A stretch of DNA of 64,000 bases from Pedobacter metabolipauper (lineage in GTDB: Bacteria > Bacteroidota > Bacteroidia > Sphingobacteriales > Sphingobacteriaceae): assembly GCF_004362715.1 (NCBI RefSeq), contig NZ_SNYC01000010.1:1-64000 (forward strand). The letters are read 5' to 3'. The notes beneath the pieces were generated by a model, which saw only the letters and a list, made by a program, of their open reading frames with translations, was not told where the DNA came from and did no database searches. Shown here piece after piece: positions 10,457 through 18,514 of this stretch. Position 1 is the stretch's first letter; each line of letters begins with the position of its first letter. The position numbers and the translations under genes are program-made.

Positions 10457-10484
10457 TTAATTAAATGGGAGCAATGGTATGTGA

Positions 10485-11066
10485 TTACCCGGCGTAAGTA
10501 ATGTCGATTATAGAAATTTCCTGACCATTCATCCTAAAACGGATTAACTTATCGGATCCATAACACTCGGAGCGTCCGTCCTCATCCACCATATAGTAGT
10601 TTGTTACCTGAAAGAGGTAACTGTCATCTTCTTTAATGTGCCTCAATGAGATTTCATCCATACATTCGCTTGAATCCCGATAAGGGGCGAGGGATTTTTT
10701 AAAATCATATTTCCTGGATGCCCCGGATTCTGAATTTACTTTTGAAAGATCGGCATCTGCAAAGAAATCTTTCAGGTAGCTGTCAGTCAGGGTAACTACT
10801 TGGTTGTCTTCCTTGTATTTGGATGTGCTGTCCCCTTTTTGTTTATACCATGAATCAATGGCATCCAATAAGGCCTGCTGCATATGCGGCTGCTTCAATT
10901 CATCTATAGGATTGTACTTCGGCTCAATATGGATTTCTGCGGTGCTGACCTCAGGTTGTACTGAAACGGCCGTTGCAGAATCTGTTGTGTCAGAAGTTTT
11001 TTTCTCCGTATCATTACAGGCCGAAAGCAAAATGATCAGAAATAATAAAAGCGTATTTTTTTTCAT
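10485..11066 (-). CDS. Lipoprotein of unknown function
   Basis: 193 residues. The N-terminus MKKNTLLLFLIILLSACND is a clear lipoprotein signal with Cys17. A low-complexity Thr/Ser/Val stretch follows to about residue 45, then a mixed alpha/beta domain with a Cys pair (SSECMDE and GRSECYG) that could form a disulfide. I do not recognise the family. It starts directly next to the Rpn remnant on the same strand but is probably not functionally tied to it. Confidence 0.75.
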   Translation of the reverse strand: MKKNTLLLFLIILLSACNDTEKKTSDTTDSATAVSVQPEVSTAEIHIEPKYNPIDELKQPHMQQALLDAIDSWYKQKGDSTSKYKEDNQVVTLTDSYLKDFFADADLSKVNSESGASRKYDFKKSLAPYRDSSECMDEISLRHIKEDDSYLFQVTNYYMVDEDGRSECYGSDKLIRFRMNGQEISIIDITYAG

Positions 11067-11300
11067 TTACAGCTCTTCAATTTTTGTAATAGAAAATCCG
11101 GTTATTTCAGCGATTTTAGAATCAGGCATTCTTTCTGTTTTTAATTTAACAGCGATCTCAAGCTTACCCTCAAGTTTCCCTTTAATAATGCCCTTAATTT
11201 CCCCTTCAAGTTTGCCTTTCAGTTCTCCTTCAAGCTTATACGCTTCAGCAACACTATAATTATCGCGTTCAACTTTTAAAAATCTTTGATATTCAGTCAT
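11067..11300 (-). pseudogene. Truncated tandem copy of the C-terminus of the Rpn-type nuclease gene
   Basis: The 77-residue frame repeats the last part of the neighbouring nuclease, from MTEYQRFLKVERDNYSVAEA to the end, almost residue for residue. The nuclease core is missing. It differs mainly by eight extra residues in the lysine/glutamate/glycine repeat zone and by losing the last residues. Upstream, homology stops at 11321 and the frame is closed by stops. It could be translated as a small coiled-coil peptide, but it is best read as a duplication remnant. Confidence 0.75.
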
Positions 11301-11321
11301 CTCTTCTGGATTTAAGCCACC
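11075..11321 (-). repeat. Tandem duplicate, copy 1 (247 bp)
   Basis: Nearly identical to 11362-11584. The 24-bp length difference is a whole number of codons within the repeat zone that encodes ELKG/KLEG-type tetrapeptides. Confidence 0.9.
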
Positions 11322-11344
11322 TGTTGTTGGTAAATAATAAACAC

Positions 11345-12241
11345 TTAATTTATTTTTAGGCCTTCAATTTTTGTAATAGAAAATCCGGTTATTTCAGCGA
11401 TTTTAGAATCAGGCATTCCTTCTGTTTTTAATTTAACAGCGATCTCAAGCTTACCCTCAAGTTCCCCTTCAATAATGCCTTTAAGTTCCCCTTCAAGCTT
11501 ATACGCTTCAGCAACACTATAATTATCGCGTTCAACTTTTAAAAATCTTTGATATTCAGTCATCTCTTCTGGATTTAAGCCACCAACTTTGGCTATTGAA
11601 AATAATTTTACAAATTCCTTCTTAACTAAAGATACGGGAATTCGTTCCATTTTGTTTAAATTATTTAACATAAAAAGCCATTTGTCTTGTGCGGTTTCAA
11701 GCTCATTTATCTTTTTCCTGAATTTCGGCATCTCGACATAAATATAGGTCAGCTTGTTATAAAATACCTGCTTGGTATCGATGTCTGTAAGCATTACCCG
11801 ATGCAGGTACTGTTCTGCAGGGCTATCTTCAAAACAAAAATCCATTATGGCAATCAGATAAACTTCGGGAAGTAAATAGTTCCAGCCAGGTTTCACAGAT
11901 ATTCCCTGTTCCTGAATTAAAGCAGAAGTATAAAAGATACTCCGGTCTTTAAAATACAACGGCTTTGCCCGCTGCATCTCGATAATAAATTCCTCCCCGT
12001 TTGTTCCGGTACAATACAGATCAAACAGGGTCTTCCGATACTTATGCTGTGGTCCCCGCCGTTCTGAATTGCCATACTGTAAATCATAGATTACTTTATG
12101 GCCTTCAAGAATGCTGTTCAAAAAATCAATCAGCAGGTCTTTGTTCAGTTCCTTACCGAAGTAATGCTTAAACCCAAAATCACTGTAAGGATCAATATAT
12201 TCCGGAATTAAAGGTATAGCTGGTCTCGGTTGGTTTTTCAT
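11345..12241 (-). CDS. Rpn family recombination-promoting nuclease / PD-(D/E)XK transposase-like protein
   Basis: 298 residues. The opening YIDPYSDFGFKHYFG and the core FDLYCTGTNGEEFIIEMQ are typical of the Rpn/PF12784 group of PD-(D/E)XK nucleases; Asp74, Glu88 and Gln90 form the expected D...ExQ catalytic pattern. Residues about 245-275 hold short repeats with the pattern EGELKG, a region that varies in number in this family, and the tail SKIAEITGFSITKIEGL looks like a helix-turn-helix. Such proteins are common in multiple copies in Bacteroidetes genomes, and E. coli Rpn members stimulate RecA-independent recombination. Its own 3' end is duplicated just downstream. It has a good promoter at 12296. 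Confidence 0.9.
   Translation of the reverse strand: MKNQPRPAIPLIPEYIDPYSDFGFKHYFGKELNKDLLIDFLNSILEGHKVIYDLQYGNSERRGPQHKYRKTLFDLYCTGTNGEEFIIEMQRAKPLYFKDRSIFYTSALIQEQGISVKPGWNYLLPEVYLIAIMDFCFEDSPAEQYLHRVMLTDIDTKQVFYNKLTYIYVEMPKFRKKINELETAQDKWLFMLNNLNKMERIPVSLVKKEFVKLFSIAKVGGLNPEEMTEYQRFLKVERDNYSVAEAYKLEGELKGIIEGELEGKLEIAVKLKTEGMPDSKIAEITGFSITKIEGLKIN
11362..11584 (-). repeat. Tandem duplicate, copy 2 (223 bp, inside the intact nuclease gene)
   Basis: The source copy of the duplication: it encodes the C-terminal 74 or so residues of the intact Rpn-type nuclease and matches 11075-11321. Confidence 0.9.
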
Positions 12242-12601
12242 ATGGATTGCCCAATGCGACCTTATCCAATATTAATCATCAAGCCAAGTTTTGCACAAAA
12301 CTATTTTTTGAGAAATAAATCAAAAAGATTATGAATCGGGCAATTGAGCTTGATTACGCAGAATTAAGCTGCATTTTAAATCCAGTCCAGGTTAATTTTA
12401 ATAACAAAATAAATTAAGGATAGTGGCGGCGTGCCAGACTTTCATGAAGGTTGCAGGATCTAAATATTTAAATCGGCCCGTTGAATGAGATCGTATTGGG
12501 TTGTGTCTTCCCATTGATTTTGCCGAAAGGTACTTTGTATGATAAAAAATGGAGGGCATCAACAGCTAAATTGTAACCATTGCCGTCTCGGTAATGAAAA
12601 A
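12242..12601. other. 360-bp intergenic region
   Basis: Contains the promoter for the nuclease at 12296-12324. From about 12468 to 12604 the minus strand has a frame without stops or an ATG that could be a gene remnant. Nothing else was recognised. Confidence 0.5.
12296..12324 (-). promoter_or_regulatory. Promoter of the Rpn-type nuclease gene
   Basis: On the minus strand TTTG (12324-12321), a 17-bp spacer and TAGTTTTG (12303-12296) match the Bacteroidetes -33/-7 consensus. The start codon lies 55 bases downstream. Confidence 0.65.
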
Positions 12602-14515
12602 CTAAAACAATTGTAGCGTAACCGATTGAGGCCCTGACGATGAAGTGCCTGGTTTCGCATTGGCTTTCGCTTTTTGCATTTCAATCCAGCTACTATATAC
12701 TTCAGGCCTGACCGGTTCTTTCAATAGGCCTGAAGCCACCTGCATCAGCGCAATCCTGTTTTCAATCACGGACCTGTATTTTTGCAGTTCATGCTGGATT
12801 TGCTGCTGGATCTTATTCTTTGGCTTAATGCGGATGTTCTTATTTACCGGGTTTAACAGTTGCATGGTAATCTCTTTGGTAAAATAGGCAAGGGCCGATT
12901 CGATCCGTGTCTGCAAGGCCTGCTGGTCTGTAAAGCCACTTTGCTTATGCAGCTGTCGCACTTGTGCCTGGAACCGGTCAGACACTACGATCAGATCGTT
13001 CACCGATTTATTCAGCTGGGTCAGTACCGCTTTAAATTCCGGAAGATGGGATTTAACAATTTCTGGGTTAGCAGCGATAGTATCCAGTCCGCTGAGGATG
13101 GTATAGAAAGAGAAATGATCCAATACCAGCTGCAGGATGAATTTTTCCTGTTCTGCGATCAGCATAGCGTCCAGTTCTTCTGCTTTGGCCGGGTTCATAT
13201 ATTTTATTACTTCGGCATTTGACCGGAGGCTTTCTGTACTGATCTTCGACTTTAGAACAAGCCCGTTAAGCGTTCTCACGCGGCTTAGCGCCACATAGAC
13301 CTGTCCGGCTACAAACGACTTGCCTGCATCAATGATGGCACTGTCAAATGTTAGTCCCTGGCTCTTATGAATGGTCACCGCCCAGGCCAGTTTGATCGGG
13401 TATTGCGAAAATTCACCAACCTGCTGCTGTACGATCACCTGTTCCGGATCTGTCTTGTATTCAAAGGATTGCCAGGAAGCTTTTTCCAGCAGCAGGTCTT
13501 CCTCCTGTGGAAACGAAATGTAGATCTCGCCCGCTTTGATGGACTTCACCTTTCCAATCTTACCATTATAGAACTTGCGGTCGTCACCACTATCGTTCTT
13601 GATGAACATGATCTGGGCTCCTTCCTTAATTTTGAGGGAATGCTCTGCCTGTAGTCCAAGATCGCGGAATTCTCCGCTTATTTCTCCTTCAAACGTATGT
13701 TCCTCAGTAGTCAGTTCATCCAGTTTCTCTTTATTGACTGCATTTGCTTCTGCATTGTGCGAGGTGATGATGATCGGGTTCAGTTCATCCGAAGCACTGA
13801 ACATCGGATCATATCTTTTATTTAAAATGAGCAGGTCACTTTCGCTGATCTGGTTGTTACGGATGTCATTCAGGATATTGATAAATTCGGGTTCCGTTTG
13901 CCGGAAAACCTTACTCAGTTCAATCTGCAGAACAGGATTCCGGCGAATCACCAAGGCATCAAAAAAGTAGGGTGATGGATAGGCCCTGCTTAAAAAAGCC
14001 CAGTCCTCCCGTTTGGTAACCGGTGGCAATTGGAACAGATCTCCGATCAGCAATACCTGTATGCCTCCAAAAGGGGCATTGTTTTTCCGCACGGCACGCA
14101 GGATTGCATCAATCACATCGAGCAGGTCACAGCGCACCATCGACACCTCATCAATCACCAGGAGTTCCAGGTCATTGAAAAGATTTATCTTTTCCCTGCT
14201 GTAACTCAGATCGGACACCATCGACTGGATGGACAGGATGCCCGACTGCAAATTTTCCAATGCAATGTCGCCCGGAAAGAATGATCCTGGAGGCAGTTGG
14301 AAAAAAGAGTTGATGGTGGTACCTTTCGCATTCATCGCTGCAACGCCCGTTGGTGCAACAACGACCATCTTTTTTGAGGTGGTTTCCTTGATCTTCTTTA
14401 AGAGCGTAGTTTTTCCGGTACCCGCTTTTCCGGTTAGAAAAATGGGTGTATTGGTATACTCGATAAAAGATAAAACCTTGTCAAAAATTGAATTGGAAGA
14501 ACCGTTAGCACTCAT
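12602..14515 (-). CDS. Pif1/RecD-like superfamily 1 helicase
   Basis: 637 residues. Walker A (GKAGTGKTT, 29-37), the VVAPTGVAAMNAKGTTINSF segment typical of Pif1, Walker B (LLVIDEVSM), GDLFQLPPV (motif III), an arginine motif in SKVFRQ, and C-terminal AVTIHKSQGLTFD and YVALSRVRTLNGL motifs make this an SF1B DNA helicase. It should unwind DNA 5'-3' with ATP, possibly at forks or structured DNA. The last ~160 residues (from about 475) are helical and not part of the core; no HRDC or other accessory domain could be named with certainty. It stands alone; the DUF6266 gene lies 23 bases upstream on the same strand. A TAAATTTG box lies directly before the start. Confidence 0.9.
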   Translation of the reverse strand: MSANGSSNSIFDKVLSFIEYTNTPIFLTGKAGTGKTTLLKKIKETTSKKMVVVAPTGVAAMNAKGTTINSFFQLPPGSFFPGDIALENLQSGILSIQSMVSDLSYSREKINLFNDLELLVIDEVSMVRCDLLDVIDAILRAVRKNNAPFGGIQVLLIGDLFQLPPVTKREDWAFLSRAYPSPYFFDALVIRRNPVLQIELSKVFRQTEPEFINILNDIRNNQISESDLLILNKRYDPMFSASDELNPIIITSHNAEANAVNKEKLDELTTEEHTFEGEISGEFRDLGLQAEHSLKIKEGAQIMFIKNDSGDDRKFYNGKIGKVKSIKAGEIYISFPQEEDLLLEKASWQSFEYKTDPEQVIVQQQVGEFSQYPIKLAWAVTIHKSQGLTFDSAIIDAGKSFVAGQVYVALSRVRTLNGLVLKSKISTESLRSNAEVIKYMNPAKAEELDAMLIAEQEKFILQLVLDHFSFYTILSGLDTIAANPEIVKSHLPEFKAVLTQLNKSVNDLIVVSDRFQAQVRQLHKQSGFTDQQALQTRIESALAYFTKEITMQLLNPVNKNIRIKPKNKIQQQIQHELQKYRSVIENRIALMQVASGLLKEPVRPEVYSSWIEMQKAKANAKPGTSSSGPQSVTLQLF

Positions 14516-14519
14516 TGTG

Positions 14520-14527
14520 CAAATTTA
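14520..14527 (-). promoter_or_regulatory. Possible -7 box TAAATTTG before helicase
   Basis: Fits TAnnTTTG on the minus strand, five bases before the helicase ATG. There is no matching -33 element at normal distance, and the box sits between the helicase and the DUF6266 stop codon. Confidence 0.35.
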
Positions 14528-14538
14528 ACCAAATACCG

Positions 14539-15330
14539 CTACGTCACATACTTATTTTTTACTAAAAAAGGCAGGGTCATGATGGTATGTCTTTTCCAGG
14601 TAAACCTGTAAACAGGTTTTTCGGCAGTGATGGTTGTATTTACGGTTTTCCCTTCTTTCAGCCCGCTTATGGTGGCCTCGCTGATGATCTTACCCGTATA
14701 AACGCTGTTTGCAATCGAATTCCTGTCCTCCGTAATAAAGGAAATATAGGTTTCCAGTTCCATACCTTTCAGGGTAGGCGGAATCTCCAGTACATAGGTT
14801 CCAGTGCTTCTGTGTGCACCGTACAAGGTATAAAAGGACTGGTTGCTGGCCGGGCAATACACCAGTACCATAACCTGGTTGCTTCCGGTTTCAAAGTCTG
14901 TCCGCGGATTGTACTCCCAGTTAAACCGGATTCCCTCATTATTTGAGGTCACTGTAGGGCTCAAGGCCGGACTTAAGTTACCCTCTGTTAACCGTACGGC
15001 AGAATAATCGATCTTCCAATTGGCCTTAATTCCGGTTATCGCATGATTAAGCTGGTACGATTTTGCCGCATTGTTCTTGTTCATGTTGCTGCCATTGTAC
15101 AATTTGCCCTTTACTGCCAGCCTGAAACCTTCACCTGCAAAATCTGTCATGCTGTCTATAAATGCATTTACCGCACACATTTTGCTTTGGGCGACGGTTT
15201 TAGGGCGTCGTTTCCTTTTGCCGATCTTCTTTTTACCCCGAATGTAATTTACCCCATTGATGACGTAGCCTTCTGCATCGCCTACTTTTCCGCTGAATCC
15301 TCCAAAGATTCCGTTCAATAATCTTCCCAT
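14539..15330 (-). CDS. DUF6266 family protein (paralogue 1)
   Basis: 263 residues, no signal peptide. The N-terminus MGRLLNGIFGGFSGKVGDAE, followed by a very basic stretch (KKKIGKRKRRP), shares its pattern G-(R/K)-L-n-G-GGF-G-G-A-G with the gene at 17778. Further shared points are the NHAITGIKANWKIDYS / QNAVTGIAPNFVMDYT region and an FITED / FITSD segment near the end, so the two are paralogues about 30-40 residues different in length. I recognise the family as DUF6266, common in Pedobacter and relatives, with unknown function. The C-terminal half (from about 120) looks like a beta-sandwich. Confidence 0.75.
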   Translation of the reverse strand: MGRLLNGIFGGFSGKVGDAEGYVINGVNYIRGKKKIGKRKRRPKTVAQSKMCAVNAFIDSMTDFAGEGFRLAVKGKLYNGSNMNKNNAAKSYQLNHAITGIKANWKIDYSAVRLTEGNLSPALSPTVTSNNEGIRFNWEYNPRTDFETGSNQVMVLVYCPASNQSFYTLYGAHRSTGTYVLEIPPTLKGMELETYISFITEDRNSIANSVYTGKIISEATISGLKEGKTVNTTITAEKPVYRFTWKRHTIMTLPFLVKNKYVT

Positions 15331-15351
15331 AGTTCTAAATTTTAGTTAAAT

Positions 15352-15359
15352 CAAATGTA
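15352..15359 (-). promoter_or_regulatory. Possible -7 box TACATTTG for DUF6266 gene
   Basis: TAnnTTTG on the minus strand, 22 bases before the start codon at 15330. The -33 element is unclear. Confidence 0.45.
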
Positions 15360-15608
15360 TAGAAAATATAACCAATTGAAAATCAGATAAAAACGATAAG
15401 TGGTTAACTTTAATGAGAATGAAAAGCCATCCATCAAAGATTGTATCACACTGGCTTGACGGTTGCAGACCGTAAAGCCACCGTCAATACACCGTTTTAT
15501 GAGCGTTGTATCACCGGACATTAACCCTTAACTTAAACAATAATAACCTGTCGGATAGATTTTTGAAATGTAATTTTTTGTGATATTTTATTGAAAATAA
15601 ATGCATTG

Positions 15609-15626
15609 TTTTGCTAAAAAGCAAAA
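15609..15626. promoter_or_regulatory. Dyad TTTTGC-N6-GCAAAA
   Basis: A perfect 6-bp inverted repeat 20 bases upstream of the candidate -7 box of the Crp-like regulator. Position suggests an operator, possibly for autoregulation. This is inference only. Confidence 0.3.
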
Positions 15627-15646
15627 AATGTAATTTATTTTTTGTA

Positions 15647-15654
15647 TATTTTTG
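15647..15654 (+). promoter_or_regulatory. Possible -7 box TATTTTTG for Crp-like gene
   Basis: Matches TAnnTTTG 39 bases before the ATG at 15694. No good TTTG at the standard spacing, so the call is tentative. Confidence 0.4.
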
Positions 15655-15693
15655 GTCAACTAATCTTAATATTAACCCTCAATTAAGCTCTCT

Positions 15694-16332
15694 ATGTCTA
15701 AAAAGACCAATTTTATCAAGAAAGACAGCATCAGCCAGTTTTTTAGCCAAATGCTGTTTACTGCTTTACAGATCGATTCCATGGCAGAAATAGAAGCCCA
15801 GCACTTTAGAGATGAACTGGTCGGTTATTATTCGAAAAATACGGTGGATTTGCCGGAGTTTAGAGGATCTAAGGATAAGTTCTGGTTTATAAATACCGGA
15901 ATTGTTTACCTCTATGCTTATACTGAAGACCAGAGTATAAATGTGTATGCCTTTTTTGAAGCCGGGAACATTATTGTAATGGACTACTTATTTAAAAAGG
16001 AGGGAAATGTAGAGTTTTATTTGGGCGTGATGAAGACGACTCATTTAATCTGCGCAGACGCCGAGCTGATCGATAACCTGGACAAGGTTAAGCAGGGCAC
16101 AAAGGCATTATTTAGTCAACTCATCGCCAACCAAAATATAAAGATGACGGAGAAAAATACGCTTCTTGGTTTCATACCCGCCGAACGTGTCAGGTTATTT
16201 GTAAATAAATATACGGAAGTGCGGGTAGGCCAGAAGAATATCATGCCAGCCAGGATTGCTGCCGCCTATATGGGCATGAATGTTTACAGTTACAGCAGGA
16301 CATTGAATACGATTGAAAATAACAGAATTTAA
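15694..16332 (+). CDS. Crp/Fnr-like regulator with degenerate effector domain
   Basis: 212 residues. Length and layout match Bacteroidetes Crp-like proteins: a cupin-like N-terminal domain (FWFINTGIVYLYAYTEDQ, then YAFFEAGNIIVMDYLF) and a C-terminal segment LGFIPAERVRLFVNKY...MPARIAAAYMGMNVYSYSRTL that fits the helix-turn-helix of this family. The usual ligand-binding signature is poorly kept, so cAMP binding is not expected. It begins a plus-strand run that includes a small HTH protein and an orphan gene, in an otherwise accessory-looking stretch. Its targets are unknown; the TTTTGC/GCAAAA dyad upstream is a candidate site. Confidence 0.65.
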   Translation: MSKKTNFIKKDSISQFFSQMLFTALQIDSMAEIEAQHFRDELVGYYSKNTVDLPEFRGSKDKFWFINTGIVYLYAYTEDQSINVYAFFEAGNIIVMDYLFKKEGNVEFYLGVMKTTHLICADAELIDNLDKVKQGTKALFSQLIANQNIKMTEKNTLLGFIPAERVRLFVNKYTEVRVGQKNIMPARIAAAYMGMNVYSYSRTLNTIENNRI

Positions 16333-16449
16333 ACCCCTTTATTCAAATGTATATAGATCAATTAATCCAATTCAGTTTCACCTTTCCTGCAAATTCTTTC
16401 CGGGTAACTTTTGACCGCGAATGGATTTGGGGACCAAATTATTATTTGT

Positions 16450-16731
16450 ATGATCAAATTATTACGATGTGTAATCGAATTACTGCGGGGTATTGACAGC
16501 AACCTAAGGCTGCTCTTTGAAGAGATGCAGTCTTACCATTCTGCACTTAAGCTGGCCGCTGAGAAAGACCATTGGCTAGACAGTACAACGGTTAAGTTTA
16601 TGCTCCGGGTCTCTGACCGGACCCTGTACACGTATGTGCGAAACGGAAAGATCACCGTTGAAAAACGTGGTGCGGCAAACTTCTATCTGGAGTCTACCGT
16701 GATTAAACTCATGAATAATAGCGGGCGATGA
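16450..16731 (+). CDS. Small helix-turn-helix (MerR/excisionase-like, HTH_17 type) protein
   Basis: I chose the ATG at 16450 (93 residues); a longer frame would need TTG at 16411. The first half is a helix (MIKLLRCVIELLRGID on), and the second half, WLDSTTVKFMLRVSDRTLYTYVRNGKITVEKRG and the following FYLESTVIKLM, has the pattern of helix-turn-helix proteins found next to Bacteroidetes conjugative transposons and prophage-like islands. It may bind DNA as an excisionase or local regulator. No integrase is nearby in the window, so any mobile element it belonged to is not complete here. Confidence 0.7.
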   Translation: MIKLLRCVIELLRGIDSNLRLLFEEMQSYHSALKLAAEKDHWLDSTTVKFMLRVSDRTLYTYVRNGKITVEKRGAANFYLESTVIKLMNNSGR

Positions 16732-17110
16732 GTGTATATACCTGCTACACCTTCGGGCCAGCACTTCCCTCGTATTTTTATCTGATGCCTGACCATGCGA
16801 TCAGACGTTCCTCAGAATTTTTAACCGTGCACCGTAAAGCCCCTGTTGAAAAGGTACCGTGTTCCAGACTTCGGAAAATAAGGGTATTAAAATCTACTGC
16901 ACGGTTCCTTATCGCTGGATTTATGAATCGTCCAGCAGTCTTTTTTACTACCGGTCTGCCGTTGTTTACCTTGAATTTTTATTTAGATTACCGGATTGAT
17001 TATGCTGGACTGGTTCATAGGATTGCTGGTATTTGTGTTGGAAAAATTATCAAAAAAGAGTGTAAATACTAAAAATATTAGCATAAATTTGTTATCTAAA
17101 ATTTATCTAT
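16732..17110. other. 379-bp intergenic region
   Basis: A 114-codon frame (16728-17072) overlaps the HTH stop codon, but its composition is not protein-like and I did not call it. The region has an AACCGTGCA / TGCACGGTT inverted repeat with arms about 66 bases apart near 16823-16905, and the promoter box at 17084. Confidence 0.4.
17084..17091 (+). promoter_or_regulatory. -7 box TAAATTTG
   Basis: TAnnTTTG match 19 bases before the ATG of the orphan gene at 17111; the -33 element is not clear. Confidence 0.45.
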
Positions 17111-17518
17111 ATGCCTAGACCTTACAAATCCTATCCATTAGAACGGGCTCCTGCTTATTTCGAAAATGACTATAGAGATGTGGTTAAACTGCTTGAAGAA
17201 AAGCTGCATAACTACATCAGGCTGAATTCGCGGCTCCGGAGCCACATTGGTAACCGCCGGCGATTTCTGGAGAATAAACACGACGCGATCCACATCAATC
17301 TGATCGAATTTTCTGAACGTTACCGCGTCAAATTCATCGATCCTAATTTTGAAGGTTACTGTCTGAAATTTATGGAACTTTTAAGGCCGGTACTCCTTGA
17401 TTTTGTTAAGGAAATAGGATATAACGCACGCGGATTCACCTATCATTTTCGGCTGGGTCCAAAGTTGTTTGAACGAAACCAAACGGTAATCCTGCTTAAA
17501 GAAGATCACAAATATTGA
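17111..17518 (+). CDS. Hypothetical cytosolic protein
   Basis: 135 residues, basic, with no signal peptide or membrane segment. Predicted mostly helical in the first two thirds (YRDVVKLLEEKLHNYIRLNS and the Arg-rich SHIGNRRRF), ending in a short beta-like tail (TYHFRLGPKLF, TVILLKED). I do not recognise it. It has a candidate promoter and lies between the HTH gene and DUF6266 paralogue 2 on the same strand, so it may be part of the same accessory cluster. Confidence 0.6.
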   Translation: MPRPYKSYPLERAPAYFENDYRDVVKLLEEKLHNYIRLNSRLRSHIGNRRRFLENKHDAIHINLIEFSERYRVKFIDPNFEGYCLKFMELLRPVLLDFVKEIGYNARGFTYHFRLGPKLFERNQTVILLKEDHKY

Positions 17519-17686
17519 AAAGTCTATAAAACTAATCAACAGGTGTATTCGAATTTTAACTTTATTTTTTTGCATTCCCTAAAATTTGACGCAGCAGGAT
17601 CTTATAATTTGCTTAATCTTCTTCCGCTCTTCCGCTCCTCCGGAAAGTTCCCAGCAATAGCCGGAAGCAAGCCTTTCATTATTAGG

Positions 17687-17713
17687 TTGTTATATTAATT
17701 GTGAATACGTTTG
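17687..17713 (+). promoter_or_regulatory. Promoter of DUF6266 paralogue 2
   Basis: TTG at 17687-17689, a 16-bp spacer and TACGTTTG at 17706-17713, with a 64-base leader before the ATG at 17778. Confidence 0.5.
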
Positions 17714-17777
17714 ACCTGTTGACTTGCAAGTACCAACAGAATTAACAGATTTATTTACTTTTTAAAACCCTAAAAAA

Positions 17778-18428
17778 ATGGGAAAATTAAACAGAGGCTT
17801 CCTGGGCGGATTCAGGGGCCGATTAGGTCCAGCATACGGCTGTTTCTGGAGAGGCATGGATTTGGTGAAAACCTTGCCGAGAAAAAGCGGCAAGCCGGGA
17901 ACGCCGAAGCAACTGGTGATCCAGCAAAAGCTCGCCGTAGTAACCGGCTTCTTAAGCGGAATGGGTCCGCTGATCGAAATCGGCTTTAAAGGTGTCACCA
18001 ACAGCGGGGAATCAGCAATGAATGCTGCGGTTTCGTACAACATTCAAAATGCGGTTACCGGCATAGCACCCAATTTCGTAATGGATTACACAAAGCTGAA
18101 GTACAGTTTTGGTAAATTGCCTTTACCTAACGAGATCCAGGTAACGATGCTTCCTCTAGCTAAGCTGGAGGTAAACTGGTCGCCAAGATCTTATGGGGTC
18201 GTAAAAATTCATCCTGACGATCTGGCAACTTTTGTGGTGTACAATCCAGAAAAGAACACTTTCGTGGTTCTTGAAGATGCTGCAAGACGGGATGAGACCA
18301 CGTACACCATCCAGATGCCGTCTGAGTTTATTGGAGATACTGTATTCTTCTTCATGAACTTTATTACTTCCGACGGCAAATTGGTGAGCGAAAACTCCAA
18401 TCTTGGAAATTTGGTGATCCTGCCTTAA
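17778..18428 (+). CDS. DUF6266 family protein (paralogue 2)
   Basis: 216 residues without a signal peptide. The N-terminal MGKLNRGFLGGFRGRLGPAY repeats the glycine pattern of the gene at 14539, followed by a basic patch (LPRKSGKPGTPKQ) and the AVSYNIQNAVTGIAPNF segment that matches its paralogue. The C-terminal part (VNWSPRSYGVVKIHPDD to the end) looks like beta strands. Function of DUF6266 is unknown. It has its own promoter and a terminator at 18487. Two paralogues flanking small regulators suggest a gene cluster that moved or expanded together. Confidence 0.75.
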   Translation: MGKLNRGFLGGFRGRLGPAYGCFWRGMDLVKTLPRKSGKPGTPKQLVIQQKLAVVTGFLSGMGPLIEIGFKGVTNSGESAMNAAVSYNIQNAVTGIAPNFVMDYTKLKYSFGKLPLPNEIQVTMLPLAKLEVNWSPRSYGVVKIHPDDLATFVVYNPEKNTFVVLEDAARRDETTYTIQMPSEFIGDTVFFFMNFITSDGKLVSENSNLGNLVILP

Positions 18429-18486
18429 GGCACACCCGGACGATTCCAGCCTGGCCAGCTGGGACGGAATAAACCAATTGAATAAT

Positions 18487-18514
18487 AAGGTTGCCCAGGT
18501 TAACGGGCAGCCTT
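18487..18514. terminator. Bidirectional terminator hairpin
   Basis: A 10-bp stem (AAGGTTGCCC with GGGCAGCCTT, one G-T pair) lies between convergent genes. The TTTTA on the plus side lies within and just after the right arm and T-rich bases follow on the minus side. Confidence 0.8.

Larger units (their letters stand above)
15331..15693. other. 363-bp divergent intergenic region with inverted repeats
   Basis: Separates the minus-strand DUF6266 gene from the plus-strand Crp-like gene. It holds candidate -7 boxes for each gene, an 8-bp inverted repeat TTGACGGT/ACCGTCAA at 15456-15487, two copies of TTGTATCAC (about 15440 and 15504), and a TTTTGC/GCAAAA dyad at 15609-15626. No open frame of note. 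Confidence 0.5.

Noticed and set aside
12468..12604. Minus-strand open stretch of ~45 codons with protein-like text but no ATG
   Set aside because: No start codon and it runs into the helicase gene in another phase; may be a gene remnant, but cannot be supported.
16728..17072. 114-codon frame overlapping the HTH stop codon by four bases
   Set aside because: Overlap looks like coupling, but composition is not protein-like and no domain is seen; left uncalled.
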